Shown: positions 9,196 through 17,090 of the stretch, in pieces
Position numbering within the stretch: the first letter of the stretch is position 1
Layout of the letters: the number at the start of each line of letters is the position of its first letter
Origin: an uncultured Muribaculaceae bacterium
Lineage (GTDB): Bacteria; Bacteroidota; Bacteroidia; Bacteroidales; Muribaculaceae
Direction of reading: 5' to 3'
Assembly (NCBI GenBank): GCA_944320595.1
Contig: CALUIB010000013.1
Location: 29,480-93,479 of the forward strand
DNA length: 64,000 nucleotides
Position numbers and translations under genes: made by a program
Notes under the pieces: generated by a model
Databases searched by the model: none
The model's input: the letters and a program-made list of their open reading frames with translations, nothing else
Told to the model about the DNA's origin: nothing

Positions 9196-10000
9196 TTATT
9201 ATCTTTTGGAACAATCCTATCAGCTAATCGGAATAGAGGCATTACAAGGTAACCTCATCCGATTAAACAGCATACTTGTTTTAAATGATGAGCGAGATCT
9301 CTTTTATCGTTCTGAGACACTATGGAACGTGATGATAGACAATAAGTTGGATTTCTCCACTTGTGTGTTTAGCGCATTGTCTAATAAGCAGTTTATGAGA
9401 AATGTGCTCCCAAAAATGTTTATGCAGCAGATCAAGCAATGCGAACCCATTGCAGACAAAGGCGATTTCGACAAGGAATTTCCTAACGACTTGAACGCTT
9501 TTTGGGGAGAAGTGTTTCAGCCTAAAGAGATATTTTGCCTCTCGACAATTGAAGACTATGAAACATTCCGCCATAAGAGCGTATTGGAGAATATCACATA
9601 TCAGAATTTTTGGCAATGGAAAGACTGTTTATTTGAGAAAATAAGATTTTGTGATGGCGTAAAAGGACAAATTGAAAAGATGGGTTCCTCACGTTTCTTC
9701 CAGCAAATGGTGAACAGGCTGATAGACTTGGATAACTATAACAGGAACTGGACGCAAGGGGTATGTACGCCTAACCAAATTAATGAAACTACAAGCTTGA
9801 GAGTCACTAATGAGTCAGACACGATAAGGAATGACAAAACTTTGAAAAGTTACAGGATGTTTCAGCTGCCAAATGGGAAAACAGAATATTTTGAAATGCA
9901 TATAAAAGCAGGAGAACTACGTATTCATTTTTTTCCTTTGGAGGCAGAACACACTATCTACATAGGTTATATAGGCAGCCATTTACCACTGAAAAAGTAA
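9188..10000 (+). CDS. Unknown protein, third gene of the cassette
   Basis: A 270-residue protein that I do not recognise. It is rich in aromatic residues and probably helical over the first 200 residues. The last 60 look like short beta strands (YRMFQLPNGKTEYFEMHI, then LRIHFFPL and IYIGYIGSHLP). That tail faintly resembles small RelE-like folds, but I would not assign it. Its ATG lies inside the end of the ATPase gene (8-base overlap), so it is part of the same unit. It could be the effector or a specificity factor. No nuclease motif is evident. Confidence 0.7.
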   Translation: MFNYYLLEQSYQLIGIEALQGNLIRLNSILVLNDERDLFYRSETLWNVMIDNKLDFSTCVFSALSNKQFMRNVLPKMFMQQIKQCEPIADKGDFDKEFPNDLNAFWGEVFQPKEIFCLSTIEDYETFRHKSVLENITYQNFWQWKDCLFEKIRFCDGVKGQIEKMGSSRFFQQMVNRLIDLDNYNRNWTQGVCTPNQINETTSLRVTNESDTIRNDKTLKSYRMFQLPNGKTEYFEMHIKAGELRIHFFPLEAEHTIYIGYIGSHLPLKK

Positions 10001-10226
10001 TATTAACTGCGTCTCAAATCGTTATAGATATACGATTTTGTATTTGATTATGGTGCAAGCGTCCAAAATGATGATGTTGCCCAAGTAAGTAGCATAAACT
10101 TGACGAAAATTTGTTGTTATTTAAGTGATTGACTGTTTTTCAAATAATCGGCTGTTTAATAGGACTCACGTCATTCAGCTGCGTAGTATGGCGAGCTATG
10201 TGACAAGGCTGATTGGGAATTATCAG

Positions 10227-10383
10227 TGTCCGCTAAAATGTGATACACTGAATGTAGGGACGCACGAGCCGTGCGTCCCTACATTTTTCATAATGGATGA
10301 CGGTAAGCCCTTATTGGATAATATGACCTCAATACATTTGCCAATCAATGCATTAAAGCTGTTCGCTGCATTTTTAGCGGACA
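10227..10383. repeat. 12-bp inverted repeat, possible remnant of a mobile element
   Basis: TGTCCGCTAAAA at 10227-10238 is matched by its exact complement TTTTAGCGGACA at 10372-10383. The 133 bases between them contain the palindrome at 10251-10285. Paired ends of this kind are typical of insertion sequence termini or small non-autonomous elements. No transposase is present and I could not define target duplications. The assignment is tentative. Confidence 0.35.
10251..10285. repeat. Perfect 16-bp stem palindrome (REP/MITE-like)
   Basis: Bases 10251-10266 pair perfectly with 10270-10285 around a three-base loop. The core is TAGGGACGCACG and its complement. T residues follow on the plus strand (10284-10288), so it could also stop transcription of the cassette. 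G+C-rich repeats of this general look occur as multicopy elements in many bacteria, and genome copy number would decide. Confidence 0.65.
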
Positions 10384-10512
10384 TCAATAAATTTCGGCAC
10401 ACCATCTACTATGGGGTAATAGCGCATATTGATAAGCCCCCTACAACGGTAACGGCAGAGGGATAAGTAAACGGTATGCTAATTGCTGTCTGTCATTGTT
10501 GCATGGCCACGG

Positions 10513-11277
10513 TTAGAGGAACAGCTGGGGGGAGCGGCGGGTGGAGCATACTTTCTTCAGGTGGCGGTTGACCATGAATTGCATTATGCGGCCTATTCGG
10601 CGAGCCGAGCGTGGGCATATCGCCACGCAGCGCATGCATGAGATGCAGCGCGAGCGGTCAACGGCCTTAACGTCGCCAGGGTCGATGGCTTGCACGGGGC
10701 ATTGAGCGGCGCAGGTTCCGCATTGGTTGCAGGCGCGTGTGGGGTGCGGTATCATGCCCAGGCGGCCTGTTTCGCCGCTTGGAACATGGCCGGGCACTTT
10801 AGGGCAGGTGTCGTCGCCCGATGCGAGCTTGGCGGCTATTTGCGCTGCGAAACCTTCGAGGGCGGCCTTATCGTCACCGTCGGGGCGGCCGGTGGCATAG
10901 CGGCGTGCCACGGAATGCTCGGCTATGGCAGCCACGGCGGCAATTACCGTGAACCCGGCTTTCTGGGCCACGTCTTGCAGCTGGGCAAGGGAGTCGTCGT
11001 AGGCACGGTTGCCATACACGCACACTATCACGGCTCGTGCGCCGTTGCCATCGAGTTGTGATAGCCTTTCGGCGGCCGGGCCGGGCATTCGTCCGGCGTA
11101 TGCCGGGGCGGCGATGACGGCCACTTCGCCGTCTGAGGGCTGTGGTATGGCGGAGGCATCAAAGTGGGGGTCGGCCAGGTCTATCGTGCGTATGTCGTTG
11201 CCAAGTGCGTGAGCGAGTATGTCGGCCACGCGGCGTGTGCCGCCTGTGGGGCTGAATGTTATTTCAGAAATTGTCAT
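10513..11277 (-). CDS. EFR1 family ferredoxin (flavodoxin-like plus 2[4Fe-4S])
   Basis: A 254-residue cytoplasmic protein. The N-terminal part (about 1-150) is flavodoxin-like, with the FMN phosphate loop FSPTGGTRRVAD at residues 8-19. The C-terminal part has two iron-sulfur motifs, CNQCGTCAAQCP and CISCMRCVAICP. This arrangement is the EFR1 family, thought to move electrons between flavin and ferredoxin partners; the partner here is unknown. It lies downstream of the DJ-1 gene on the same strand, separated by a long hairpin. Confidence 0.88.
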   Translation of the reverse strand: MTISEITFSPTGGTRRVADILAHALGNDIRTIDLADPHFDASAIPQPSDGEVAVIAAPAYAGRMPGPAAERLSQLDGNGARAVIVCVYGNRAYDDSLAQLQDVAQKAGFTVIAAVAAIAEHSVARRYATGRPDGDDKAALEGFAAQIAAKLASGDDTCPKVPGHVPSGETGRLGMIPHPTRACNQCGTCAAQCPVQAIDPGDVKAVDRSRCISCMRCVAICPRSARRIGRIMQFMVNRHLKKVCSTRRSPQLFL

Positions 11278-11316
11278 CGGTTTTTATTTTGATGTAGTAG
11301 TGGTGCAAAACAGTTA

Positions 11317-11368
11317 GCGCAAGCTGTTCCTCCTCCACGATGGTGTGGAGCCGGAACCGTGCTTGCGC
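11317..11368. terminator. Long hairpin between the DJ-1 and EFR1 genes
   Basis: Three stacked stems are seen: 11317-11324 with 11361-11368 (GCGCAAGC/GCTTGCGC), 11326-11330 with 11353-11357, and 11333-11338 with 11345-11350. No strong T run follows on either strand, so it may be a partial terminator or a processing site in the minus-strand transcript. Confidence 0.5.
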
Positions 11369-11403
11369 GATGCATGTGTGGCTTTCCGCCGCCGTGGCGT
11401 GTT

Positions 11404-11979
11404 TCAGAAGTAGTAGCTTTGGCACTTGCGGTTGTATAGCAGTATTCCCTCGGCCACTTCGCGGGCGGTGTCCTCGCCCTTTATCCTTGCGGCTATCGAC
11501 AGGGCGAATTGCACAGCCGATGCCGGGCCGTTGGCGGTGATTATGTTGCCATCCCTCACTACCGGCGTATAGCCTTGCTTTGAGTTCCGCAATTCAAAAC
11601 CCGGGTAGCACGTTGCCTCGCGCCCGTCGAGTATGCCCAATGGGGCGAGTACAAGAGCCGGGGAGGCGCATATTGCAGCGATGAACAAGCCTTCCTTGTT
11701 GTGCTTTATGAGCAGGTCGGCAAGCGGAGAGAATGAGGCAAGGTTGCTTGCGCCAGGCAACCCTCCGGGCAATATCAGCCAGCAGGCATCATTGAAGTCG
11801 GTTTCATTAAATGTAGTGTCGGCGGTGATGGTTACGCCGTGGGTGCTCGTAACTTCTCGAGTGTCGTGGATTGAGACTGTTTTAAGGTTTGCACCAGCCC
11901 TTCGTAGCACGTCGATGACGGCGATGGCCTCGATGTCTTCAAATCCGTTTGCTAAAAACAGGTAGGATGTGTTGTTCAT
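11404..11979 (-). CDS. DJ-1/PfpI family protein
   Basis: A 191-residue protein of the DJ-1/ThiJ/PfpI superfamily (YajL-like), small cytoplasmic proteins linked to protein or glyoxal repair. The conserved Glu is in GFEDIEA near residue 15, and the nucleophilic Cys is in AAICASPALVLAP near residue 104. The oxyanion stretch LPGGLPGASNL also fits. Its own promoter lies upstream, at 12020-12050. Confidence 0.88.
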   Translation of the reverse strand: MNNTSYLFLANGFEDIEAIAVIDVLRRAGANLKTVSIHDTREVTSTHGVTITADTTFNETDFNDACWLILPGGLPGASNLASFSPLADLLIKHNKEGLFIAAICASPALVLAPLGILDGREATCYPGFELRNSKQGYTPVVRDGNIITANGPASAVQFALSIAARIKGEDTAREVAEGILLYNRKCQSYYF

Positions 11980-12019
11980 AATGGTGAAGAGTTTTTGTTA
12001 ATAGAACCGTATGTCGAGA

Positions 12020-12050
12020 CAAATATATTCAATAATTCGGGATAATCAAA
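12020..12050 (-). promoter_or_regulatory. Promoter of the DJ-1/PfpI gene
   Basis: On the minus strand, TTTG (12050-12047) is followed after 19 bases by TATATTTG (12027-12020), matching the Bacteroidetes consensus. The start codon is 40 bases further on, at 11979. Confidence 0.65.
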
Positions 12051-12211
12051 GCGGTTAATCTGTATTTTTTGCGAATTGGGGTTAAAATATGGCTATTTGT
12101 TACATATATAACAAAAAATGTGGAATCTTCGGAATGCCAAGGCTGCATTTCGTTACCTTATTGTAACATGGCCATTCCTGTTTTTGACGGGCAAAGAACT
12201 TCGCAGTTCCA

Positions 12212-12244
12212 TTGGAAGAAATTCAAAACAGTTTCTTAACTTTG
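12212..12244 (+). promoter_or_regulatory. Promoter of the apbE gene, close to the start codon
   Basis: TAACTTTG at 12237-12244 fits the -7 element. A TTG at 12212-12214 is a possible -33 element, with a spacing of 22, slightly long. Only seven bases separate the -7 element from the ATG at 12252. The mRNA may therefore start at or next to the start codon. Confidence 0.55.
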
Positions 12245-12251
12245 TGCCGTT

Positions 12252-13277
12252 ATGAAGAAAATGCGACGGTATATTGCAGTGTGGGTGGCATTGGCGGCTG
12301 CCATTGCAGCCATCCTGTTTTTGGGGGATGGCGAGAAGGAGAAGGCTTACCGTGTGGCATCGGGAGTGGTGTGGCACACGGTGTATAATGTGACTTACGA
12401 GTCGGGGCGAGACCTTGGCGACTCGATTGTGGCGGTGACGAGTGCCATCGACCGCAGCGCGTCGATGTATAATCGGCAGTCGGTGCTGAGTCGCATCAAT
12501 GTTGGTGCCACAGATCAAGCCGATGCCACTGTGGCACGGTTGCTGCGGCGGTCGCAAGAGATAAGCCGCGAGACCAGCGGTGCTTTCGACCCTACTGTGG
12601 CTCCGCTTATGCGCTTGTGGAAAACGCAGACCGACAGCGCGGCACTTCCCACCAAAGCCGACATCGATAGCGTGATGCAGTTTGTGGGCATAGGCAAGGT
12701 GGGTATCGATGCTGCCGGGCGGGTGACGAAGGCCGACAGTCGCCTGAGCCTTGACTTCAGTGCCATAGCCAAGGGGTTGGGGTGCGACGAGGTGGCGCGG
12801 ATGCTTGAGCGCAACGGTGTGGAGAACTACGTGGTGGAGATAGGCGGCGAGGTGGTGGCTCGCGGCGTGAACAAGCGCGGCGAACCGTGGGCGGTGGCCG
12901 TGGATATGCCGGTAGCCAATGCCGACTCGGTGGTTCACACGTCGGCCATGGTGCTGCACATCGACAGCGGTGCCGTGGCGACTTCGGGCAACTACCGCAA
13001 TTACAAAGTGGTTGATGGGCGCAAGATTGCCCACATCATAGACCCCGCCACGGGCTGCACGGCACAGAGCGACCTGCTCAGTGCCACCGTCGTGGCGGCC
13101 AATTGCATGGATGCCGATGCATACGCCACGGCATTGATGGTGATGGGGCTGCAACGGGCGCGGGAGTTTGCCGAGCGACGCGCAGCCGACCTGGCCGTGG
13201 TGCTTATATATGCCGACGAGGCCGACGGCTCGCTGCAAGTGTGGCGCAGCCCCGGCGTGGCTCGCTACGAGCGGTGA
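12252..13277 (+). CDS. apbE: ApbE-family FAD:protein FMN transferase
   Basis: A 341-residue exported protein that attaches FMN from FAD to threonines of target proteins such as Na+-translocating NADH dehydrogenase (Nqr) and Rnf subunits. An N-terminal membrane anchor or signal segment spans about residues 6-24. The family motifs SAIAKGLGCDEVA and GEVVARG are present, with HIIDPATG near 258-265 and DADAYATALMVMG near 280-292. No target gene lies beside it. It converges with the DUF4143 gene across a hairpin. Confidence 0.92.
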   Translation: MKKMRRYIAVWVALAAAIAAILFLGDGEKEKAYRVASGVVWHTVYNVTYESGRDLGDSIVAVTSAIDRSASMYNRQSVLSRINVGATDQADATVARLLRRSQEISRETSGAFDPTVAPLMRLWKTQTDSAALPTKADIDSVMQFVGIGKVGIDAAGRVTKADSRLSLDFSAIAKGLGCDEVARMLERNGVENYVVEIGGEVVARGVNKRGEPWAVAVDMPVANADSVVHTSAMVLHIDSGAVATSGNYRNYKVVDGRKIAHIIDPATGCTAQSDLLSATVVAANCMDADAYATALMVMGLQRAREFAERRAADLAVVLIYADEADGSLQVWRSPGVARYER

Positions 13278-13299
13278 AGTCCCGCCTGCGCGATGAATT

Positions 13300-13334
13300 G
13301 CAACTGCAATGCCTGAACAGGCCATTGCAGTTGC
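13300..13334. terminator. Hairpin between converging apbE and DUF4143 genes
   Basis: A 12-bp perfect stem (13300-13311 with 13323-13334) continues inward with CCTG/CAGG (13312-13315 with 13318-13321), leaving one extra base. It sits between two converging genes, the usual place of a bidirectional terminator. There is no clear T run. Confidence 0.6.
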
Positions 13335-13360
13335 CCGTCGTCCGTAATAGTTTAAATTGC

Positions 13361-14707
13361 TTATAATAGCATGGTCATATACACTGGGATATATTCAACC
13401 CCATTTTCCCGTTTATAATCCTTTGTGTATATAAGGTACTTGTTCATTATGCGGTCTGAAAATTTTGAGCAGAATTCGTCTAATGATTTATGCGTTCTGT
13501 ACCCCGATGACTTTACTTCAATGGGTGAAATCTTATGCTTGTCGGGAATGACAAAATCTACCTCGTAGTATTTTTTGCCTTCGGCGTATGGGATTGTATG
13601 ATAAAACAGTTTTTTCCCTGTGGCTCTAAGCATTTGGGCTATAACGTTCTCATATACATATCCCAAATTGGTGCTTAATTTGTCGTTTAGCAACTTATTG
13701 TAAATGATATTTTCGGTAATATCGCTATCCTTGAATGCGAGAGTTACGAACAATCCGGTGTCGGACGCATACATTTTAAAATATTCCTCGTTTTTTGTCA
13801 AGGCCAAACCTGCATTCGGGTCGTCGGAATGGTAGGCCACATTAACCGTCATAGAGTCCTCCATGTCTTTCACGATATTCATTATTCTATCGACCTTTTC
13901 ATCTTCGACGGCTTTGCCTACTTGATAGCGCATTGCGTTTTTGCTGAGCTGGGCTGGAATTGCATCGTATAAAGCCTTGGCTTTTCCCGAGCTGTCTATT
14001 TTGCCAAAATCTTCTTCATAAAGTGCTATGATATCGCGTTTCGCCAAATCAACTGCGGTAAAATTGTTTGTTTTGATATATGCTGCAACTGCCTGTGGCA
14101 TCCCTCCGACAAGCATATATAGGCGGAAGTCCCTCATGAGTTTGCGATGGACGGCATCGCCTAAAGACATTTTTTTTTCAAATGCAGCCCGTAGCAGTGG
14201 AATAGTAGCCGTATCGCCAAGAGCCCATCTAAATTCTTCATAATCCATGGGATACATATCCACTTTTGTTTCTTCGCTTGGAATGAGAATATTTTGGCTC
14301 TTAGAGCGTACAGATATTAAAGAACCAGTCTCGATGTAGTCATACCGATGGTCTTTAACCAAATGCTTGATGGCCTGCCTTGCAAGAGGTTGCAACTGGA
14401 CTTCATCGAATATAATCACCGATTCTCGTTCATGCAATTGCACTTGATAGATGAATTGTAGCCTTAGAAATAGATAATTCAAGTCGGATATGTCATTGAA
14501 TAGGTCATGTACCTCTTTTGATACTTTTGAAAAATCTATCAAGATATATGATTTATACTCGTGTCGCGCAAAATCTTCTGCTATGGTGGATTTCCCGATG
14601 CGCCTTGCGCCTTGTATCAGCAATGCGGTATTGCCATCGCGCTCTGATTTCCATTTGAGCATCGTGTCATATATCTTTCGTTTAAAGTATATTGTGTTGT
14701 CTTCCAT
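13361..14707 (-). CDS. ATP-binding protein with DUF4143
   Basis: A 448-residue AAA-type ATPase of a family widely duplicated in Bacteroidetes. Walker A is LLIQGARRIGKSTIAEDFA near residues 28-46, Walker B is ESVIIFDEVQL near 93-103, and the C-terminal DUF4143 domain has the PD-(D/E)XK-like segment YYEVDFVIPDKHKISPIEVKS. The cellular role of this family is not settled. The gene is more A+T-rich than its neighbours and has tandem repeats in its upstream region (14751-14828), both consistent with horizontal spread. Confidence 0.85.
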   Translation of the reverse strand: MEDNTIYFKRKIYDTMLKWKSERDGNTALLIQGARRIGKSTIAEDFARHEYKSYILIDFSKVSKEVHDLFNDISDLNYLFLRLQFIYQVQLHERESVIIFDEVQLQPLARQAIKHLVKDHRYDYIETGSLISVRSKSQNILIPSEETKVDMYPMDYEEFRWALGDTATIPLLRAAFEKKMSLGDAVHRKLMRDFRLYMLVGGMPQAVAAYIKTNNFTAVDLAKRDIIALYEEDFGKIDSSGKAKALYDAIPAQLSKNAMRYQVGKAVEDEKVDRIMNIVKDMEDSMTVNVAYHSDDPNAGLALTKNEEYFKMYASDTGLFVTLAFKDSDITENIIYNKLLNDKLSTNLGYVYENVIAQMLRATGKKLFYHTIPYAEGKKYYEVDFVIPDKHKISPIEVKSSGYRTHKSLDEFCSKFSDRIMNKYLIYTKDYKRENGVEYIPVYMTMLL

Positions 14708-14750
14708 AGCTTGTATATTATATGTGCGAATATAGGATTAATAAATAGTT

Positions 14751-14828
14751 CCACCAAATTTTTTTGTCGATTTTGCCGGTATCCACCAAATTTTTTTTGG
14801 CCGATTTGCCGGTATCCACCAAATTTTC
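14751..14828. repeat. Tandem repeats upstream of the DUF4143 gene
   Basis: Two full units of 32 and 33 bases (14751-14782 and 14783-14815) and a partial third (14816-14828) begin with CCACCAAATTTT. The full units end with TTGCCGGTAT. They lie 44-121 bases upstream of the start codon, in the likely leader or promoter region. On the minus strand the repeat could be translated as repeated KIWWIPA, but I see no start signal that would make it a gene. Confidence 0.75.
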
Positions 14829-14896
14829 GCAGTGGGATTAATGTTGAAGGTGATGTACGTGCATCGTAGAATATTGGGAATAAGGCAGTATAAACG

Positions 14897-14930
14897 AAAG
14901 TGCATTCCCAAACTTTGGGAACGCACTTTT
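14897..14930. terminator. Terminator of the S9 peptidase operon
   Basis: A 16-bp stem with one mismatch (14897-14912 with 14914-14929, a one-base loop or slightly open tip) lies 26 bases beyond the stop of the minus-strand S9 peptidase gene. AAAG and CTTT ends give short T runs on both strands. Confidence 0.65.
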
Positions 14931-14955
14931 GTTATGTAGTATGGAGTATGGGGGA

Positions 14956-17052
14956 TTATTCTTCAGGTTTCAGCCACTTGTCGAGCCAGCCGAAGAATTC
15001 GCGCTGCCACAGCAGAGCGTTCTGGGGTTGCAGAATCCAGTGGTTCTCGTCGGGGAAGACGAGCATGCGGGTGGGTACTCCGCGCAGGCGTGCCGCATTG
15101 AATGCCATCATGCCTTGCGAGGCGAGTATGCGGTAGTCTTTTTCGCCCACGGTCACCATGATGGGGGTGTTCCAGTTTTGCACAAACTTGTGGGGCGATG
15201 TGGCAAATGTGGCTTGCGCCGTCTTGTTGTTTTTGTCCCACGGTGCGCCGCCCATGTCCCAGTTGGCAAACCACATTTCTTCGGTCTCAAGGTATTGCGC
15301 CTCCATGTTGAAGATGCCGGCGTGGGCTATGAGCGCGGCAAAGCGGTTGTCGTGGTGTCCTGCGAGCCAGTAAACCGAGAATCCGCCATAGCTTGCGCCC
15401 ACGGCACCGATGTGGCTGCCATCGACGTAGGGTTCCTTCTTCATGTAATCGACCGCGCTCAGGTAGTCTTTCATGTTTTGGCCTCCGTAGTCGCCCGATA
15501 TTTGCGCGTTCCATTCAGTGCCGAAGCCGGGCAGGCCGCGGCGGTTGGGGGCGATGACTATGTAGCCCTGCGATGCCATGAGGCGCAGGTTCCAGCGCGA
15601 TGACCAGAATTGGCTCACGGCCTGTTGCGGGCCGCCCTGGCAGTAAAGTATGGCAGGGTATTTCTTGGCCGGGTCGAAGTCGGGCGGCAGCACCACCCAT
15701 GTGGTCATCAGCTTGCCGTCGGTGGTGGGAACCATGCGTTTTTCCACGGTGACGGGTTTCAGCTGTGCGAGCAAGTCGTCGTTGACGTGCGTGAGCTGGC
15801 TTGTCTCGCCATCTTTCGACACCGAGAATATTTCGTTGGGCGACAGGTAGGAGTGGCGCATGGTTATCACGCCGCCTGCCACGGGGGCGATGCTTGCGTA
15901 GTCGTATTGCCCCGAGGCTACGGTGTCAACCTTGTGCGTTTCCACGTTGATGCTGAAGATGGGTTCGCAGCCTTGGAACGGGGCTGTGAAGTAGAGCGAT
16001 TTCTCGTCGTCGGCCCATGCTATGCCGTCAGCGGTGTAATCCCAGTCGGCGGTGAGGTCGGTCTTCTTGCCGCTTGCCATCTCCATCACGAATATGCGGT
16101 TCTTGTCGCTTTCATATCCGTCGTGTTCCATCGACAGCCATGCAAGGTAGTTGCCCGAGCGCGAGAAGGCCGGTGCCGTGTCATACCCCATCATGCCCTC
16201 GGTGAGGTTGCGGGTGGTTTTTGTCGCAAGGTCGTATTGGTAGAGGTCGGAGTTTGTCGATATTGAATATTCCAGCCCCGTCTTTTTGCGGCTCACGTAA
16301 ACGAGGCTTTTGCCGTCGGGTGCCCATGCAAACGACTCGATGCCGCCAAACGGTTTCATCGGGGACTCGTAAGGCTCGCCTTCCATTATGTCGGTGCCTT
16401 CGCCCACGCGGCCATTGGCAAAGTCGGCAATGAACGGGTGAGGAATGGTCGATACCCATTCGTCCCAATGCTTGTACATAAGGTCATCGACGATGTGGCA
16501 GTTGGCCTTGTCGAGGTCGGGATAGGTGTCGGTAACCGTTTTTGCCCATTTCACTTGCGAGATGTATAGCACCTTGCTGCCGTCGGGCGAGAAAAGGAAG
16601 CCGTCAACACCTTTCTCCACGCTTGACACGCATTGGCGGCCTGTGCCGTCGGCATTCATCACGAAGATTTGCATCTTTCCGTTCTCGGGATAAAGGAATG
16701 CAATCTTGTTTCCGCCGTCAATCCATGCGGCGTTGTATTCCGACTTTGGCGACTGCGTGAGGCGCACGGGGTTGCCGCCGTCGATGTCCATCACCCACAG
16801 CTCGGCGTTCGACTTGTTCTGCTCGATGCTCGTGAATGCCACGCTGTAAAGCACCTTGCTGCCGTCGGGCGAGACTACTGGCGACGACACGCTGCCCAGT
16901 GCCATGAGCACTTCGGGGGTGAGTTTCCCGTCTTGCACCGTCACATCGGGGCGTTCCACGATAACCTCGTCGGCAGCCTTTTCCCCCGTCGTGCAAGCCA
17001 CTGCCGCCGGGAGCAATAGTAATGATGCCATAATAGATTTTGAGATGTTCAT
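14956..17052 (-). CDS. S9 family peptidase (prolyl oligopeptidase type), lipoprotein
   Basis: A 698-residue serine peptidase, probably anchored in the outer membrane. A signal sequence with lipobox AVAC places the lipidated Cys at about residue 20. A WD40-like propeller (about 50-430) with LFSPDGSKVLY-type repeats precedes an alpha/beta-hydrolase domain. The catalytic Ser554 is in GASYGGF and His671 in PDENHW. Such enzymes trim dipeptides or acyl-peptides in the periplasm or at the surface. It is the last gene of a minus-strand run after uvrB and ygiQ. Confidence 0.92.
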   Translation of the reverse strand: MNISKSIMASLLLLPAAVACTTGEKAADEVIVERPDVTVQDGKLTPEVLMALGSVSSPVVSPDGSKVLYSVAFTSIEQNKSNAELWVMDIDGGNPVRLTQSPKSEYNAAWIDGGNKIAFLYPENGKMQIFVMNADGTGRQCVSSVEKGVDGFLFSPDGSKVLYISQVKWAKTVTDTYPDLDKANCHIVDDLMYKHWDEWVSTIPHPFIADFANGRVGEGTDIMEGEPYESPMKPFGGIESFAWAPDGKSLVYVSRKKTGLEYSISTNSDLYQYDLATKTTRNLTEGMMGYDTAPAFSRSGNYLAWLSMEHDGYESDKNRIFVMEMASGKKTDLTADWDYTADGIAWADDEKSLYFTAPFQGCEPIFSINVETHKVDTVASGQYDYASIAPVAGGVITMRHSYLSPNEIFSVSKDGETSQLTHVNDDLLAQLKPVTVEKRMVPTTDGKLMTTWVVLPPDFDPAKKYPAILYCQGGPQQAVSQFWSSRWNLRLMASQGYIVIAPNRRGLPGFGTEWNAQISGDYGGQNMKDYLSAVDYMKKEPYVDGSHIGAVGASYGGFSVYWLAGHHDNRFAALIAHAGIFNMEAQYLETEEMWFANWDMGGAPWDKNNKTAQATFATSPHKFVQNWNTPIMVTVGEKDYRILASQGMMAFNAARLRGVPTRMLVFPDENHWILQPQNALLWQREFFGWLDKWLKPEE

Positions 17053-17090
17053 AAATTTATTTTTTGTCGTGAATGAAAAATATGATTGTT

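Larger units (their letters stand above)
10001..10512. other. Non-coding stretch with palindrome and possible IS remnant
   Basis: This is 512 bases between the cassette and the ferredoxin gene, with no supported gene. A small open frame at 10125-10466 runs through both inverted repeats and resembles no protein, so I do not call it. The stretch holds a perfect palindrome (10251-10285) nested inside a 12-bp inverted repeat (10227-10238 with 10372-10383). Confidence 0.6.

Noticed and set aside
10125..10466. A 113-codon plus-strand frame in the gap after the cassette
   Set aside because: It reads straight through the palindrome and the inverted repeat arms, shows no protein motif, and has no promoter or clear start signal.
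14738..14926. A minus-strand frame with repeated KIWWIPA
   Set aside because: The repetition comes from the DNA tandem repeats in the leader of the DUF4143 gene. There is no start signal and the rest has no protein character.
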